From NCBI GenBank assembly GCA_009823505.1, contig VZQC01013859.1, positions 1,907,959-1,971,958 on the forward strand: 64,000 nt of DNA, given 5' to 3'. The notes beneath the pieces are model-generated. The model did no database searches, had not been told where the DNA came from, and saw only the letters and a list, made by a program, of their open reading frames with translations. Source of the stretch: Rhizomys pruinosus (taxonomy: Eukaryota; Chordata; Mammalia; Rodentia; Spalacidae). This document shows positions 37,700 to 49,654 of the stretch, piece after piece; the first letter of the stretch is position 1, and the number at the start of each line of letters is the position of its first letter. A program made the translations under genes and the position numbers.

Positions 37700-38215
37700 T
37701 ACATCATTATTATCTGAAAAAAATAGCTTAACTCTTAAGTTTAGTTTTTAAAAGTGGTCCCCAACTCAGAGGATGCTCATTTCTCTTGAAACCATCTGTC
37801 TCTTACAACAGTGCTGATAGAATTCTGTCCCTGACTGAAACTGTGTCTTGAGTCTTGCTACACCCATAATTTTTCAAAATGGTTTCTCCAGCTTCAATTG
37901 AAAAAGTACAAGCTTGACTCTGCCCTAATCTTATTAGACCATCCTGTCTTTTCATCCCTAATTCTAGAATATTTCATTCACCCCAGGTCACATGTCCTTC
38001 CCATCTCCACTGTGCAATGGAGATGGGTGCTTTGCTTTCAGCACTTCGGTTTGTTAATTATTAAACATACCCACACTGATCCATTCATTATCTTTTGGGG
38101 TACCGAATTATATTTTGGGGTACCAAATTGAGATTGCTAGGGAAATAAGTTCAGGTGCCCAGGTCACAAAACACAAGAGCACATGTTTTTCCTGGGTAAT
38201 TAGTTATTTAAAAGT
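37700..38215 (+). repeat. Unclassified 0.5-kb dispersed repeat, copy C
   Basis: Same blocks as copies A and B, including tgcaatggagatgggt and a small duplicated ttttggggtacc motif (38093-38125). It stands in inverted orientation to copy B, about 0.7 kb away. Confidence 0.75.
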
Positions 38216-38225
38216 CATTTGTTTA

Positions 38226-38280
38226 GAATATGTTCATTTTATAAAATGAAATGAACATATTTCTAAATATGTTCATTTTT
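38226..38280. repeat. Alternating copies of atatgttcatttt (inverted repeat)
   Basis: Three copies of the motif in +, - and + orientation occur in 55 bp, just before a B1. Confidence 0.85.
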
Positions 38281-38284
38281 AGAA

Positions 38285-38440
38285 TGGGCATGGTGGCGTG
38301 TGCCTTTAATCCCAGCACTGGGGAGGTAGAGGTAGGTGGATCTCTGAGTTCAAGGCCAGCCTGGTCTACAGAGCGAGCTCCAAGACAGCTGGTACTAAAA
38401 GGGAGAACCTGCCTCAAAAATACCAAAAAAAAAAAAAAAA
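38285..38440 (+). repeat. B1 SINE
   Basis: Starts gggcatggtggcgtgtgc and ends with a poly(A). Confidence 0.93.
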
Positions 38441-38480
38441 GGAAAAAACTAAAAAGAAAAAAAAAGATTTTAAAAAATTG

Positions 38481-38695
38481 GGGGGCTAGAGAGATGGCCT
38501 AGCAGTTAAGAGCACCGACTGCTCTTGCAGAGGACCCGGGTTCAATCCCCAGCACCCACAAGGCAGCTGAGAACCATCTTTAAGTCCAGTTCCAGGGGAA
38601 TCCGATGCCCTCTTCTGACCTCTGCGGCATTGCATGACACAGTGCACAAACCTGCATGCAGACAGTGCATTCATACATATAAAAATAAATAAATA
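38481..38695 (+). repeat. B2-like SINE without the internal duplication
   Basis: Starts gggctagagagatggcctag and ends cattcatacatataaaaata. Confidence 0.94.
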
Positions 38696-39044
38696 ATTTT
38701 TTAAAAAGTCCTCTCCACATTGTAGTGTGAAGTTCCAGTGGGTAACCAGCAGGTGCAAGGGCCAATATTCTCTGAAAGTCTATGGGACCCCTGGTCAACA
38801 ACTTCAAAGGAGAAAGTCCATTCCTGGCATTGGGCTTTTACTTTGCCAGCTTATGATGTCTAGTAGGGGCAATGCCCCTGTTATAAGCTAATTCCTTTTA
38901 ATCTATTTACATTGGATAAGTTTTAAATAGCAGTAGGTTTCCATATAGCAAGATATGCCCACTGGTGCAGTCATGGCACAAATACCACAGGAGTACCCAA
39001 TACTGTGGGAGGGTATTATTTGGGGGGTTAGGGAGGTTGGTGCT
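38696..39044. other. No gene or clear repeat
   Basis: Unique intergenic DNA. Confidence 0.5.
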
Positions 39045-39462
39045 TTTGTTTTTGACAGGATCTCCCTAGTCCCAGCCCACCTGAAAGTCACTATATATAC
39101 CAGGCTGGTCTTGATCTCATAGAGATCTGCCTGCCTCTGCTTCCCAAGGGCCCCAACCACTTACTTTTTTTGTTGTTGTTGTTATTTTTGAGACAAGGTC
39201 TCCCTTTAGTCCCAGCTGGCCTGGAGCTCACTCTGTAGACCAGGCTGGCCTTGAACTCACAGAGATCTGCCTGCCTCTGCTTCCCAAGGGCCCCAACCAC
39301 TTACTTTTTTTGTTGTTGTTGTTATTTTTGAGACAAGGTCTCCCTTTAGTCCCAGCTGGCCTGGAGCTCACTCTGTAGACCAGGCTGGCCTTGAACTCAC
39401 AGAGATCTGCCTGCCTCTGCCTCCCAAGTGCTAGGATTAAAAGCATATGCCACCATGCCCGG
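39045..39462 (-). repeat. B1 cluster with an exact 140-bp tandem duplication
   Basis: An older reverse B1 (39045-39150) is followed by two identical 140-bp units (39121-39260 and 39261-39400) that join parts of adjacent B1s, then the complete right end. The motif ccccaaccactta marks each junction (39151, 39291), and ccccaaccactt follows the last B1 at 39463. Confidence 0.95.
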
Positions 39463-39584
39463 CCCCAACCACTTTCTAATTGGACTTAAGGTCCACTTCA
39501 CAAGATGGAGCCCATACCTAACATTGATATTAGACCTAAGAACCTGAGATTAGACAGGTCACAGGGCATAAGGGAGAACCTAAT

Positions 39585-39937
39585 TGTTGTGGTTTGAATG
39601 AGTGTCCGCCATAGGCTGTAAATATTCAGACATTTGTCTCCAGTTGGTGGCCTTCAAGGTCTTAGAAGGTGTGGCCATGCTAGAGGAAGTACGTTACTGG
39701 GGACAGGCTTAGTGAGTTTAACAAGCCTCGTGGTCTACAGTGGCCCTCTCTCTGCTTCCTATGCTCTTTGCGAGATGTGACCCTCGGTTTGCTGCTCCAG
39801 TCTCCAGCCGCCATGCCTCCCGCCACAATGGACTCTAATTCCCTGGAACAGTCAATCGTAAACTCAAATAAACTCTTCCTTTTATAAGTACCTTGGTCAT
39901 GGTGTTTTATCACAGCAACAGAAAAGTGACTAATACA
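39585..39937 (+). mobile_element. Solo LTR (MaLR-like) with 5-bp duplication CTAAT
   Basis: Starts TGTTGTGGTTTGAATGAG and ends CTAATACA, with aaataaactcttcctttta as a poly(A)-signal region. CTAAT flanks it at 39580-39584 and 39938-39942. It is the sister of the LTR at 22473-22898. No internal retroviral sequence is present. Confidence 0.87.
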
Positions 39938-40005
39938 CTAATACTATTATTCTGCTAAACAGATTTGGAGAACCTAATACTATTATTCTGCTAAATAGAT
40001 TTCAA
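39938..40005. repeat. 36-bp tandem duplication that hosts the LTR insertion
   Basis: The unit starting ctaatactattattctgcta recurs at a 36-bp period (39938 and 39974). The LTR sits at the start of the first unit. Confidence 0.85.
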
Positions 40006-40124
40006 CTGAGTCCTAATGATTTATGGTTATACCCATAGATGAATGCATCTCACCTCTCAGCAGAGAAGCTACCTTATGCAGCAGATGGTGATTAACAGAG
40101 AGAACCACAGCTGCCCAAGTAAGA

Positions 40125-40285
40125 GACTGTAGAGTCCTTATCCCTGAAATGGATGCCTATCCAACCTCTGCCACCCAAAGCTCAGGGATCATTGCAGAAG
40201 AAGGGGTGGAAAAGTCATAAGAGCCAGAGGTGGTGAACAATCACACAAGGACACATTTTTCTAGACAGCTGGACAGTTACTCGTA
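40125..40285 (+). mobile_element. Probable L1 3' UTR fragment
   Basis: aagctcagggatcattgcag and aagagccagaggtggtgaac match the rodent L1 3' UTR wording seen again at 55070-55355. Confidence 0.5.
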
Positions 40286-40809
40286 CGAATGCACATCAAT
40301 GGTAATAGCACACACAAGTCCCGCATAAGCTCAAGCCAGACAAAATCCCAGCATAGACATGGGGAATTAAGTAAGGAACCTCAGCCCTTCCTGGTATTGG
40401 CAACCAATAACTGTAAGGCAAGGAGACGACTGCATTGCTGTGACAGTGTTGGCTGTGTCATTCTGTCAGTCATAACAGCAACCCCATTGCTTTACATGCT
40501 GCCTCTAAACACACTTGTCATTAACCAAATACTGCATTCGTCTTGATAAAGATTAAAGAATGGAAAAAATGAAAATATTTATTATAGATTTATGTTTGGG
40601 TTTTCAATCTGAACACTACCCTTCACAACTACCAACTTAGATTTTGTGTGGGAATGAGTTACAAACCTTACCTGTTTCATAGTTGACACTCTGCAGTATA
40701 TTCATTTGCTCACCTATCACCCTTAGATCACTTATAATAGAGTTTTGTGTCATGTACTAGAAATAGTACATATTATAAACTACTTGAAAATTAAAGTAGT
40801 TTTGAAAAT
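40286..40809. other. No gene or clear repeat
   Basis: Unique intergenic DNA. Confidence 0.5.
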
Positions 40810-41014
40810 ACTTTATTTTTATTTTATGTATCTTTGTATATTGCCTACATGTATATAAGTGCATCCAGGTTGTACAGTGCCTCAGAGGTCAGAAGAGGGT
40901 GTCAGATCCTCTGGAACTGGAGTTATAGATAGTTGTTAACCACTATGTGAGTACTGGGAAGCGACTCTGGGTGTTCTGCTTAACCACTGAGCCAAAGAGC
41001 CATCTCTTTGGCCC
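40810..41014 (-). repeat. B3-type SINE, reverse
   Basis: Ends gagccatctctttggccc. Diverged. Confidence 0.88.
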
Positions 41015-41480
41015 TGAAAAATAGAATATTATAAAATTGCAAATAGTTATCATCCCTTAGTATTTTCCTTGCTGAGGCTTTGTGAAAGGTATTTGTCATA
41101 TCAATACTAAACTTGGATCTTGGCAAATTCAGGTTCTGTAGATAAACTGTGCAGTACATAACTCCCATTGTGACAATCTGGCCTGATGTCTCCTCTTAGA
41201 CTGACATTGCTTACTATCTATTCTTACCTCCTTCAGACAGTATATTTTTAGTTTGCATTGTCTTCAGCATTTCAATAAAGCTATTCTGTTCTAATAGTCA
41301 CTGTGGTCAGCAAATAGCAAGGTTGGGTCAGGTACTGTGCTGCCAACACTGCAGGACTTAAACCTCTGGGTACCGGGGTTAAAACACTGCCATCTCTTTG
41401 CTTAAAACTGATGTTTGAGCTAAAAAAAAAAAAATAAAAAATAAAAAATAAATAAAAAAGAAAACAATTTAAAGTATTAA
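41015..41480. other. No gene; A-rich tract
   Basis: Unique DNA with an A-rich stretch at 41421-41465. Confidence 0.5.
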
Positions 41481-41657
41481 GGGGCTGAAAAGATGGCTCA
41501 ACAGTTAAGATCACTAGCTACTCTTGCAGAGGACCTGGGCTCAGTACCCAGCACCCATGTGGTGGCTAACAACAGTCCATAACTCAAACTTCCTGAAGTG
41601 TACTTACATAGATAAAGGTAAAACACTCATACGGATAAAATAAAAATAAATAAAATA
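41481..41657 (+). repeat. B3-type SINE
   Basis: ggggctgaaaagatggctca to actcatacggataaaataaa, with an internal deletion. Confidence 0.88.
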
Positions 41658-41671
41658 CTAGGTCAGATTCT

Positions 41672-41775
41672 AGCTGGGCATGGTGGGGCACGAGTTTAAT
41701 CCCATCACTCAGGAGGTAGAAGAAGCCTTATTTCTGTGAGTTCCAGGCCAGCTGTGGCTACAGGGAGACCCTGCC

Positions 41776-41818
<43 letters not shown>

Positions 41819-41820
41819 AT
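41672..41820 (+). repeat. B1 SINE with (AAAT)n tail
   Basis: B1 with a middle deletion and an AAAT microsatellite (41776-41820). Confidence 0.9.
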
Positions 41821-41888
41821 GGAAGATTCTAAATATTGCTTTTCCTGATACACTAAGATAGTCAACATTTGAAAATATTATTATATGT

Positions 41889-42175
41889 GACAGGAACCGG
41901 GAAGTCACTCTAGGCAGGTAGATTTTGGGGTAGGCTGTCTCCTGGGCTGCTAGAAAAGGGGTCCCAACTCTGAATCCTTTTGTAGGGGATGGCCGTCTGG
42001 GTGGTAGCCACCCTTTGCCTTTGCAGCCCATGACTGGTGGGTAGGGTTTGGTGCCTCTGTGGCTTTGTGTGGGCTGGCACCTGAGGTACAGGAACCTGAA
42101 AGTCACTCCAGGCAGGTACCGGGGCTCAGGCTAAGTCAAGCATATCCCCTCGCCCACCCCGCCAACTAGAATTGG
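41889..42175 (+). promoter_or_regulatory. L1 5' UTR monomer-like tandem repeats
   Basis: GC-richer DNA in which caggaacc(g/t)ggaagtcact-like wording recurs at 41891 and 42089, a period of 198 bp (about one and a half units). Rodent L1 promoters are built from tandem units of about 200 bp. I infer the same role here from length, position at the 5' end and insertion boundary. Confidence 0.7.
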
Positions 42176-42179
42176 GGAG

Positions 42180-42431
42180 AGAATATCCATGAAAGCAAGA
42201 AGAACATGGAGCAAAGCATTCCCACTGTTAAAGGACTATGGATGCCAACCCAGAATACTTTACCCAGCAAAAATGTCGACTATAGTTGAAGGAGAGAGAA
42301 AAATCTTCCATGACATAAACAAGATGATGGAATACATGTCTGGAAAACCAACTCTTCATAAAATACTTGAAGCAATTCAAAGGGCAGAAGAGAGGAGCAA
42401 CAATCCTCAAACACCTAGGAAAAGAAACTAA
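42180..42431 (+). pseudogene. L1 ORF1p C-terminal domain remnant
   Basis: About 83 codons ending in a stop. The wording QPRILYPAKM and KPTLHKILEAI is the ORF1p C-terminal domain that binds nucleic acid with the RRM. The coiled coil and RRM are absent, so no trimeric chaperone could form. The frame is open from the junction with the 5' repeats. Confidence 0.88.
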
Positions 42432-42475
42432 CAAAAACATAACCATAGGAGCAAAATCAAAGGCTAGAAGTCCAA

Positions 42476-45400
42476 ATGGATAATAAAGTGAAAGGAAGCA
42501 ACATCCATCTTTCAATTGTAACCTTAAATATTAATGGGCTAAACTCCCCAATCAAAAGGCATAGACTGGGAGAATGGATTAGGAAACAAAACCCATCTAT
42601 ATGCTGTCTACAAGAAACCCATCTCAATTTCAAGGATAGGCACCAACTTAAGGTGAAGGGATGGAAGAAAGTATTCCAAGCAAATGGTACCAAAAAGAAA
42701 GCAGGTGTGGCTATTCTAATATCAGACAAAATAGACTTCAAAGCAAAAGAAATCAAAAGAGACAAAGAGGGCCACTACATCTTTATTAAAGGAACAATTG
42801 ACGATGAAGATTTCACAATCATAAATATATATGCACCAAACACCGGTGCACCAAACTTTATAAAGACAATTCTTCAGGATCTCAAGGCACAGATTAACCC
42901 CAGCACACTAATACTAGGGGACTTCAATACCCCATTAAGTCCCCTAGACAGATCAACAGGACAAAGGATAAACAGAGAGACATCTGAACTAAATGACACA
43001 ATACACCAAATGGACCTCACAGACATCTATCGAATATTTCACCCAAACACCAGAGAATACACTTTCTACTCAGCACCTCATGGAACATTCTCCAAAATAG
43101 ACCATATACTGGGACACAGGAAAAAACTCAACAAATATAAAAAGATTGAAATAATCTCATGCATTCTATCAGACCACAGTGCAATAAAACTCAATATCAA
43201 CACCAGAATAAACCCTACAACCTACAGGAACACATGGAGACTAAACAACACTCTCCTGAATAATGAGTGGGTCAAGGAAGAAATAAAGAAAGAAATAAAA
43301 ACATTCCTGGAACTGAATGACAATGATAAAACAACACAGCAAAATCTATGGGACACTTTAAAAGCAATCCTAAGAGGGAAGTTTATAGCTCTAAGTGCCT
43401 ACATTAAAAAAACAGAAAGAGCACAAGTGAATGATCTAACACTGCAGCTAAAAATACTTGAGAGACAACAACAAATGAACCCTAAACGGAGCAGACAAGA
43501 AGAAATAACAAAAATCAGAGCAGAGATCAATGAAATAGAAACAAAGAAAACCATACAAAAAATCAATGAATCCAAAAGTTGGTTCTTTGAGAGAATAAAC
43601 AAGATAGACAGACCTCTAGCCCAGTTAACCAAAAGAAAGAGGGAACAACTCCAAATCAATAGAATCTGTGATGAAAGGGGAAATATCACAACAGACAATG
43701 AAAAGATCCAGACAATCATACGGGAATACTTCAAAAACTTATACTCTACTAAGTTTGAAAACCTAGAAGAAATGGATGAATATCTGAAATCCTGGGAATC
43801 ACCAAAGCTCAACCAAGAAGAGATCGACAGCCTAAATAGACCAATAATACAGGAAGAAATTGAAGATGTAATAAGTAGCCTCCCAACCAAAAAATGCCCA
43901 GGCCCAGATGGTTTCATGGCAGAATTCTATAAAATATTTCAAAAAGACTTACAACCATTACTACTCAAGTTGTTTAGAAGGATACAAATGGAGGGAGTTC
44001 TCCCAAATTCCTTCTATGAAGCCAGCATCACTCTATTACCAAAACCAGGTAAAGATACAACCAAAAAGGAGAACTATAGACCCATCTCCCTAATGAACAC
44101 AGATGCCAAAATTCTAAACAGGATACTGGCAAATCTCATACAAACCCACATCAAGAAGATCATCCATCATGACCAAGTTGGATTCATACCAGAGATGCAG
44201 GGATGGTTCAACATATGAAAATCTATAAATATCATCAAGCATATAAATGGACTGAAAGACAAAACCCACATGATCATGTCAATTGACACAGAAAAAGCCT
44301 TTGACAAAATCCATCATCCCTTCATGCTTAAAGTCCTAGAGAGAACTGTATTGGAGGGATCATTCCTCAATGTAATCAAAGCCATATACAGGAAACCCAC
44401 AGCCAATATCATCCTAAATGGGGAAATGACAGAGACATTCCCCTTAAAGGTAGGAACTCGGCAAGGCTGCCCCTGTCACCACTCCTTTTCAATACAGTGC
44501 TTGAAACCCTTGCTAGGGCAATAAGGCAAGAAAATGAAATTAAAGGAGTTCTAATTGGAAAAGAGGAAGTCAAGCTATCCCTTTTTGCTGAAGATATGAT
44601 TATCTACCAAAGGGATGCTAAGAACTCCACCAGGAAACTCCTAGAAATGATTAAGAGCTTCAGTAAGGTGGCAGGATACAAAATAAATCTAGAAAAATCA
44701 GTAGCCTTTCTTTATACCAACAACAAGCAACTGATGAAGGACTACAAGGAGACATTCCCACTCACAATAGCCTCAAAAACAATAAAATACCTAGGAACAA
44801 ACCTAACTAAAGACACCAAGGATCTCTACAACAAAAATTTTAAACCCCTGAAGAAGGAAATTGAGGAAGACATCAGAAGATGGACAAACCTCCCATGCTC
44901 GTGGATTGGGAAAAGAAATATAGTAAAAATGTCCATTCTACCTAAACTCGTGTACAGATTTAATGTAATCCCAATCAAAATCCCCAAGACCTTCTTCACA
45001 GGCTTGGAAAAAAAATCCTCAATTTCATTTGGAAAAACAAAAGACCCCGGATAGCCAAAGCAACCCTGAGCAAAAAGAGCAATAGAGGGGGGATCATTCT
45101 ACCAGACATTAAACTATACTACAGGGCTATAGTCATAAAAACAGCTTGGTAATGGCACAAAAACAGACCAGTTGACCAATGGAATAAAACTGAAGATCCA
45201 AACCTGGATACAACTTCAGCCACCTCATATTTGATAAAGGGGCCAAGAAGACACAATGGAGGAAAGACAGCATCTTCAACAGTGGTGCTGGATAAACTGG
45301 ATCATGACTTGTAGAAGAATGAAATTAAACCCCTGCCTCTCGCCCTGTACAAAAGTCAACTCCAGATGGATCAAAGACCTCATTGTAAAACACTAAACTC

Positions 45401-46272
45401 TGAAGGCAATAGAAGAAAAAGTTGGCAGCAGACTACAAGACATAGGTATAGGAAAAGAATTCCTAAATCAGACAGCAGCTGCGCAAGAATTAAGGTCCAC
45501 AATTGACAAATGGAACCTCATTAAACTCAAAAGCTTCGGTACATCAAAAGAAACAAGGAAGTGAAGAGAAATCCCACAGAGTGGGAGGAAACCTTCACCC
45601 CAGAAACATCTGACAAAGCATTGATTTCCAGAATATATAAACTACTCAAAAAAACAAAGAAGAAAGAAAACAAATGACCCACTCAATAGATGGAGCAAAG
45701 AGCTGAACAGAGACTTCACAAGTGAGGAATTAGAGATGGCTGAGAAACACCTTAAGAAGTGTTCAACATCACTAATCATTAAGGAAATGCAAATCAAAAC
45801 CACTTTAAGATATCATCTTACTCCAATAAGACTGGCTAGGATCAGGAAAACGAATGATACCAAGTGCTGGAGAGGTTGTGGGGAAAGGGGAACACTCATC
45901 CATTGCTGGTGGGAATGTAAACTTGTACAGCCACTATGGAAAGCAGTGTGGAGAACCCTTAGAAGACTCAAAATGAGCCTGCCATTTGACCCAGTCATAC
46001 CACTCCTGGGTATATACCCACAAGACTCATCTTACTGCAAAGATACATGCACAGCTATGTTTATTGCAGCTCTGTTCACAATAGCAAAAAGCTGGAACCA
46101 ACCCAAATGCCCCTCAACTGACGAGTGCATAGAGAAAATGTGGTACATGTACACAATGGAATTCTATGCAGCGGAAAAGAAAGACAACATCATGAAATTT
46201 GCAGGTAAATGGATGGAGCTAGAAGATATTATATTAAGTGAAGTAACACAGTCCCAGAAAAACAAACGGTGA
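42476..46272 (+). pseudogene. L1 ORF2 (endonuclease / reverse transcriptase), broken
   Basis: The first 580 codons are open (42476-44218) and hold the APE-type endonuclease with [20 protein letters not shown] and SDHSAIKL motifs, then the start of the reverse transcriptase ([20 protein letters not shown]). A stop at 44216 and frameshifts then break it (pieces 44270-44524, 44497-45054). The catalytic FADD motif reads FAED at 44584-44595. The C-terminal piece (45736-46272) keeps CX3CX7HX4C. It could not act as an L1 reverse transcriptase. Confidence 0.95.
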
Positions 46273-48407
46273 ATAGTATCCCTCACATGCAGATGCTAGC
46301 GCCAATAACCCAGTTGTAAATATTTCTTGTGGAGAGGGATGCATATTAAAAGAACAACAGAAAGACTGCATCAGAAAACTGACTGAAATGGTGAATCGGG
46401 AGGGGTAGAAGGGGTGGGAGAGGGACACGGGTCTATATTCAATTAATGTATATTTAATTGACGTGAGTTCAAAAATTATCCAATTTTGCCAAGACTCTGT
46501 CTACAGGTTACATGGTGTTTTAGGACTTAGTAAAAGTTAATATGTGTATATTAAACAACATTGGTTTAAAGGTTCTGATAAAAAATGGTAATGCATCTAA
46601 GTTAATTGGAAATATAAATTGTTGTTGTCCACATTTGTTTTACTTAAAATCTGTATAACAATAACTTTGGGATTGACACATACAAATGTTCTCTATAATT
46701 TTTCTGCTGTACAGTATCATCTTGTAGCATTCTCTTTTACCTGTAAGATGATTTAACTTAAAAAATTAAGTTTGCTTCCCAAGCTAACCACATACAGTCA
46801 CCCAAAACAGCTAGGGTGAATTTGATGAAATCAGCAACTTGATTCCAGCCTATAGGTATGTGTAATACAACTGCCCCTTTTGAGACTCATGGGTCAAAAA
46901 AACAAAAACCTAAAATAAAAAGGGGGGGTACAGATATATATGAAACCTTTTCGTCAAAAACTTTGCAATTCAAATCTTAAAACTAACTACGGGAAAAGAT
47001 TTGTATGTTCCCACAGGTCAAAATGTCACCAACTTAACGGCTGAGAAAGAAAAGACACAGCTTTCATTGTGTAGGATGTACCAGGAAGTGCCAGCAGAAA
47101 GGCTGGCCCATCTGAACATTGAAAGGAAGAAAAGCCTCAGACTGCTACAGACATCAAACCCCTCTGTGGATCCTACTTGTAACTACTATTTATAATGAGT
47201 CCTAATGAAACTTACCTTCTAGGTGCTGCAAAGTTTTAATACGAGAGACTTTCTTACCACCCCTCCATAGCACAAGGAGAAATATGATGATGATGAGGTC
47301 ATTCTCTAACTTATAAAACCAGTAAAACTGCCTTCTTTAATTGACTAATAGACATAGGAACTGTGAAAAGGATTATTCTCTATTCAGAACCAAATATAAT
47401 ACTAAAGTCTCCTTAAACTGTCCACTTAAGCAAAATATATTAATACAGGAGAGCTCTGATATCAGCAATGGATTAGTCTACCAAGGAGATGTTGGCCAGG
47501 GGATCCAAGCTTCCCACCCAAAAGATAAAGGCTTCTTGCCTGTAAGCTGGGATACCTGCAAGAAGAGAGGCAATAAGGCCCCACTGTTGAAGACCTGATG
47601 TAAGCATGGGAAAGATGTATTAAGACTGCACTTGCAAGTGTGCAGTTGGTCTCTGGAATACCAGAGAGTGTTACCAAAGGCCACTAAACCAATAAAGCAA
47701 ATATAGGTCTCCTTGAGTCAAGCAAGACTCTTCTGTTGGTACCAGCTACACCTCACCTGCCTGGAAATACTGTGCAGCAGTGGCAGCCATATGCCTGTAC
47801 ATCCCAAATCTAATTGGCTATTAGCTCTCTCCTTGGAGGAATAACCCATGGCTGATGCCACAATCTTACATCCTCTAGTGGTTAGGAGATGTTATAAGCC
47901 ACAGTAAGACCCTGTCATATTTTACAGAAAAAAAGTGTAATTCATGGATTAACATACCATCCAAACATCTGTGTCTATACCAAAGTAACCTACCACAACT
48001 GTTAGTACTGTTTACATACCTATATATCTAATTGCTTGTACTTCATTAGTAGGATTATTCCTGGACAAACTGTCAGCCCATGAAAGGAAACAGCCAAAAC
48101 TGACCAGAGTCCAAAACAACAGCTCCAGAGAAAGTAGAATGTTTTGCTTCTCATCCACCTGTGCCCCTTTTCTAAGCCTAGGGAACAATCTGCAGAAGAG
48201 GGGGCATGGTAGTATGTAAGGGCTGCGATTAGGGTGAATGGTTAAACTACAGCAATATAGTCTGGACACTTATTTGATCAACTTGATTGAACATACAAGC
48301 CCCCCCAGCTGGATGGTGGGACCCTTGGGCTGTGTGGGTTTGGGCACAACTGCTTGCAAATTGGTTTTACATGAAGGATGCTTGTACTCATAAATTATTA
48401 CTCATTG
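46273..48407 (+). other. L1 3' UTR, unusually long (about 2.1 kb)
   Basis: Non-coding sequence between the ORF2 end and the A-rich tail. It includes a G-rich polypurine tract (about 46396-46425), a feature of L1 3' UTRs. The target-site duplication after the tail places all of it within the insertion. Confidence 0.75.
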
Positions 48408-48462
48408 TTAAAAAATGAAAAAAAAATAAAGAAGTAATAAAAAAGAAAATATTACTATATGT

Positions 48463-49640
48463 ATATGATGTAAAAGAGTACAAAATGGTACATGGCCCAC
48501 CAATCTCTGAAATAGCAATGCAGTCATCACTAGATAAACCATGCAAAAGAGAATTTTCTCATTAACTCTGGAAACTTTATTTTGATTATAATTTTTTTCT
48601 CAATTACAATTAGCAAACTTCTTGGTCCTTTAGGGTAGACCATTTAGTATTTTAAGTTCTGCATTGTGCTTAGAATTGGCTGGGGAGACCTGCCTGTGCT
48701 AACTTCTTCCAACTCCCTAGCTTATGATCTCAGGTTGGTAGCCCATAATTAGCCACATTATGAATATTTACACCATGGAAATCAGAAAGTGTCACAAATC
48801 AGAGGTTTCTCATTTACTTCTTGAGATCTAGTCAGTAACATTTACCAGTACATCAATGATTTCAACCATCCTGAGGTCATATTATCTATAGATTCTATCT
48901 AAATCATTGAAGTAACAGTAGAAGGAAATTTTAAAGGTCATTCAGTACAAACATCAGTGTTCAAAACAACAGAAGTGAAAGAACTGAGCAAAGATTATGG
49001 AGCTAGTAAAAGCAGACCCAAAACTATTATTCTGTTGAATTGATCCCTAGACAATGTTGTGTGCATCATATGCAGGTAGAAGGAAATGATACCAGTTTCA
49101 ATCTATTACACATTTGTTGTAGGGCAACTTTTGGTCCATCCCTATGTTAAACACTACGTTAGACTTATTATCAGTGTAGAAAAAGATAAGCTTGCCCCAC
49201 CCCCACCTTCACCTATTTATACAATTCTATTATCAGTTTAGAAGAAGATACTCTAGCCTGCACTGCTCCCATTTGCACAATTAAAGTCAAGATTTATAAA
49301 ACAAAACAAATGGGAGGAGTGTATTTGAATATGCCAGCCCCAGAGGAAAAGCTGTCCTCACTGTCTAGGAGACATCATTGCCCAGAAAAACGTCCTTAAT
49401 GTCCAGACCAAAGTTGGCCCTTGGTCTTTCTTTTCTGTCTTATCCATAGACCAGGCTCAAGGGACTGGAAAGTCCAGTCAGGTATGGAAGGAAACTGGTG
49501 TGGAAGGAGGCTAGCTTCTTGGTCTATTAATCATAAAAGAGAATAAACAGATATACTTCAGATCATTTGCTAACTTTAAGATGTTTTTATGCTCAGACAT
49601 AAACTATTTTATCATTTATTTGTCAGATAGCATATATCTT
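48463..49640. other. No gene or clear repeat
   Basis: Unique intergenic DNA. A diverged direct repeat (ttattatcagt...tagaa) occurs near 49165 and 49230. Confidence 0.5.
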
Positions 49641-49654
49641 CTAAAATCATTTTT

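Larger units (their letters stand above)
41889..48444 (+). mobile_element. LINE-1, chimeric/internally deleted, with 18-bp target-site duplications
   Basis: The flanking direct repeats gaaaatatta(t/c)tatatgt lie at 41871-41888 and 48445-48462 (one mismatch), so the whole 6.5-kb block inserted as one unit. Parts in order: monomer-like 5' repeats (41889-42175), the ORF1 C-terminal piece (42180-42431), a 44-nt spacer, ORF2 (from 42476), a long 3' UTR (46273-48407) and an A-rich tail with AATAAA (48408-48444). Most of ORF1 is missing. ORF2 carries stops and frameshifts, so the element is not autonomous. Confidence 0.93.

Noticed and set aside
42228..43917. Reverse-strand open frames opposite the L1 ORF2
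   Set aside because: They are shadows of the ORF2 coding strand with no independent motif.
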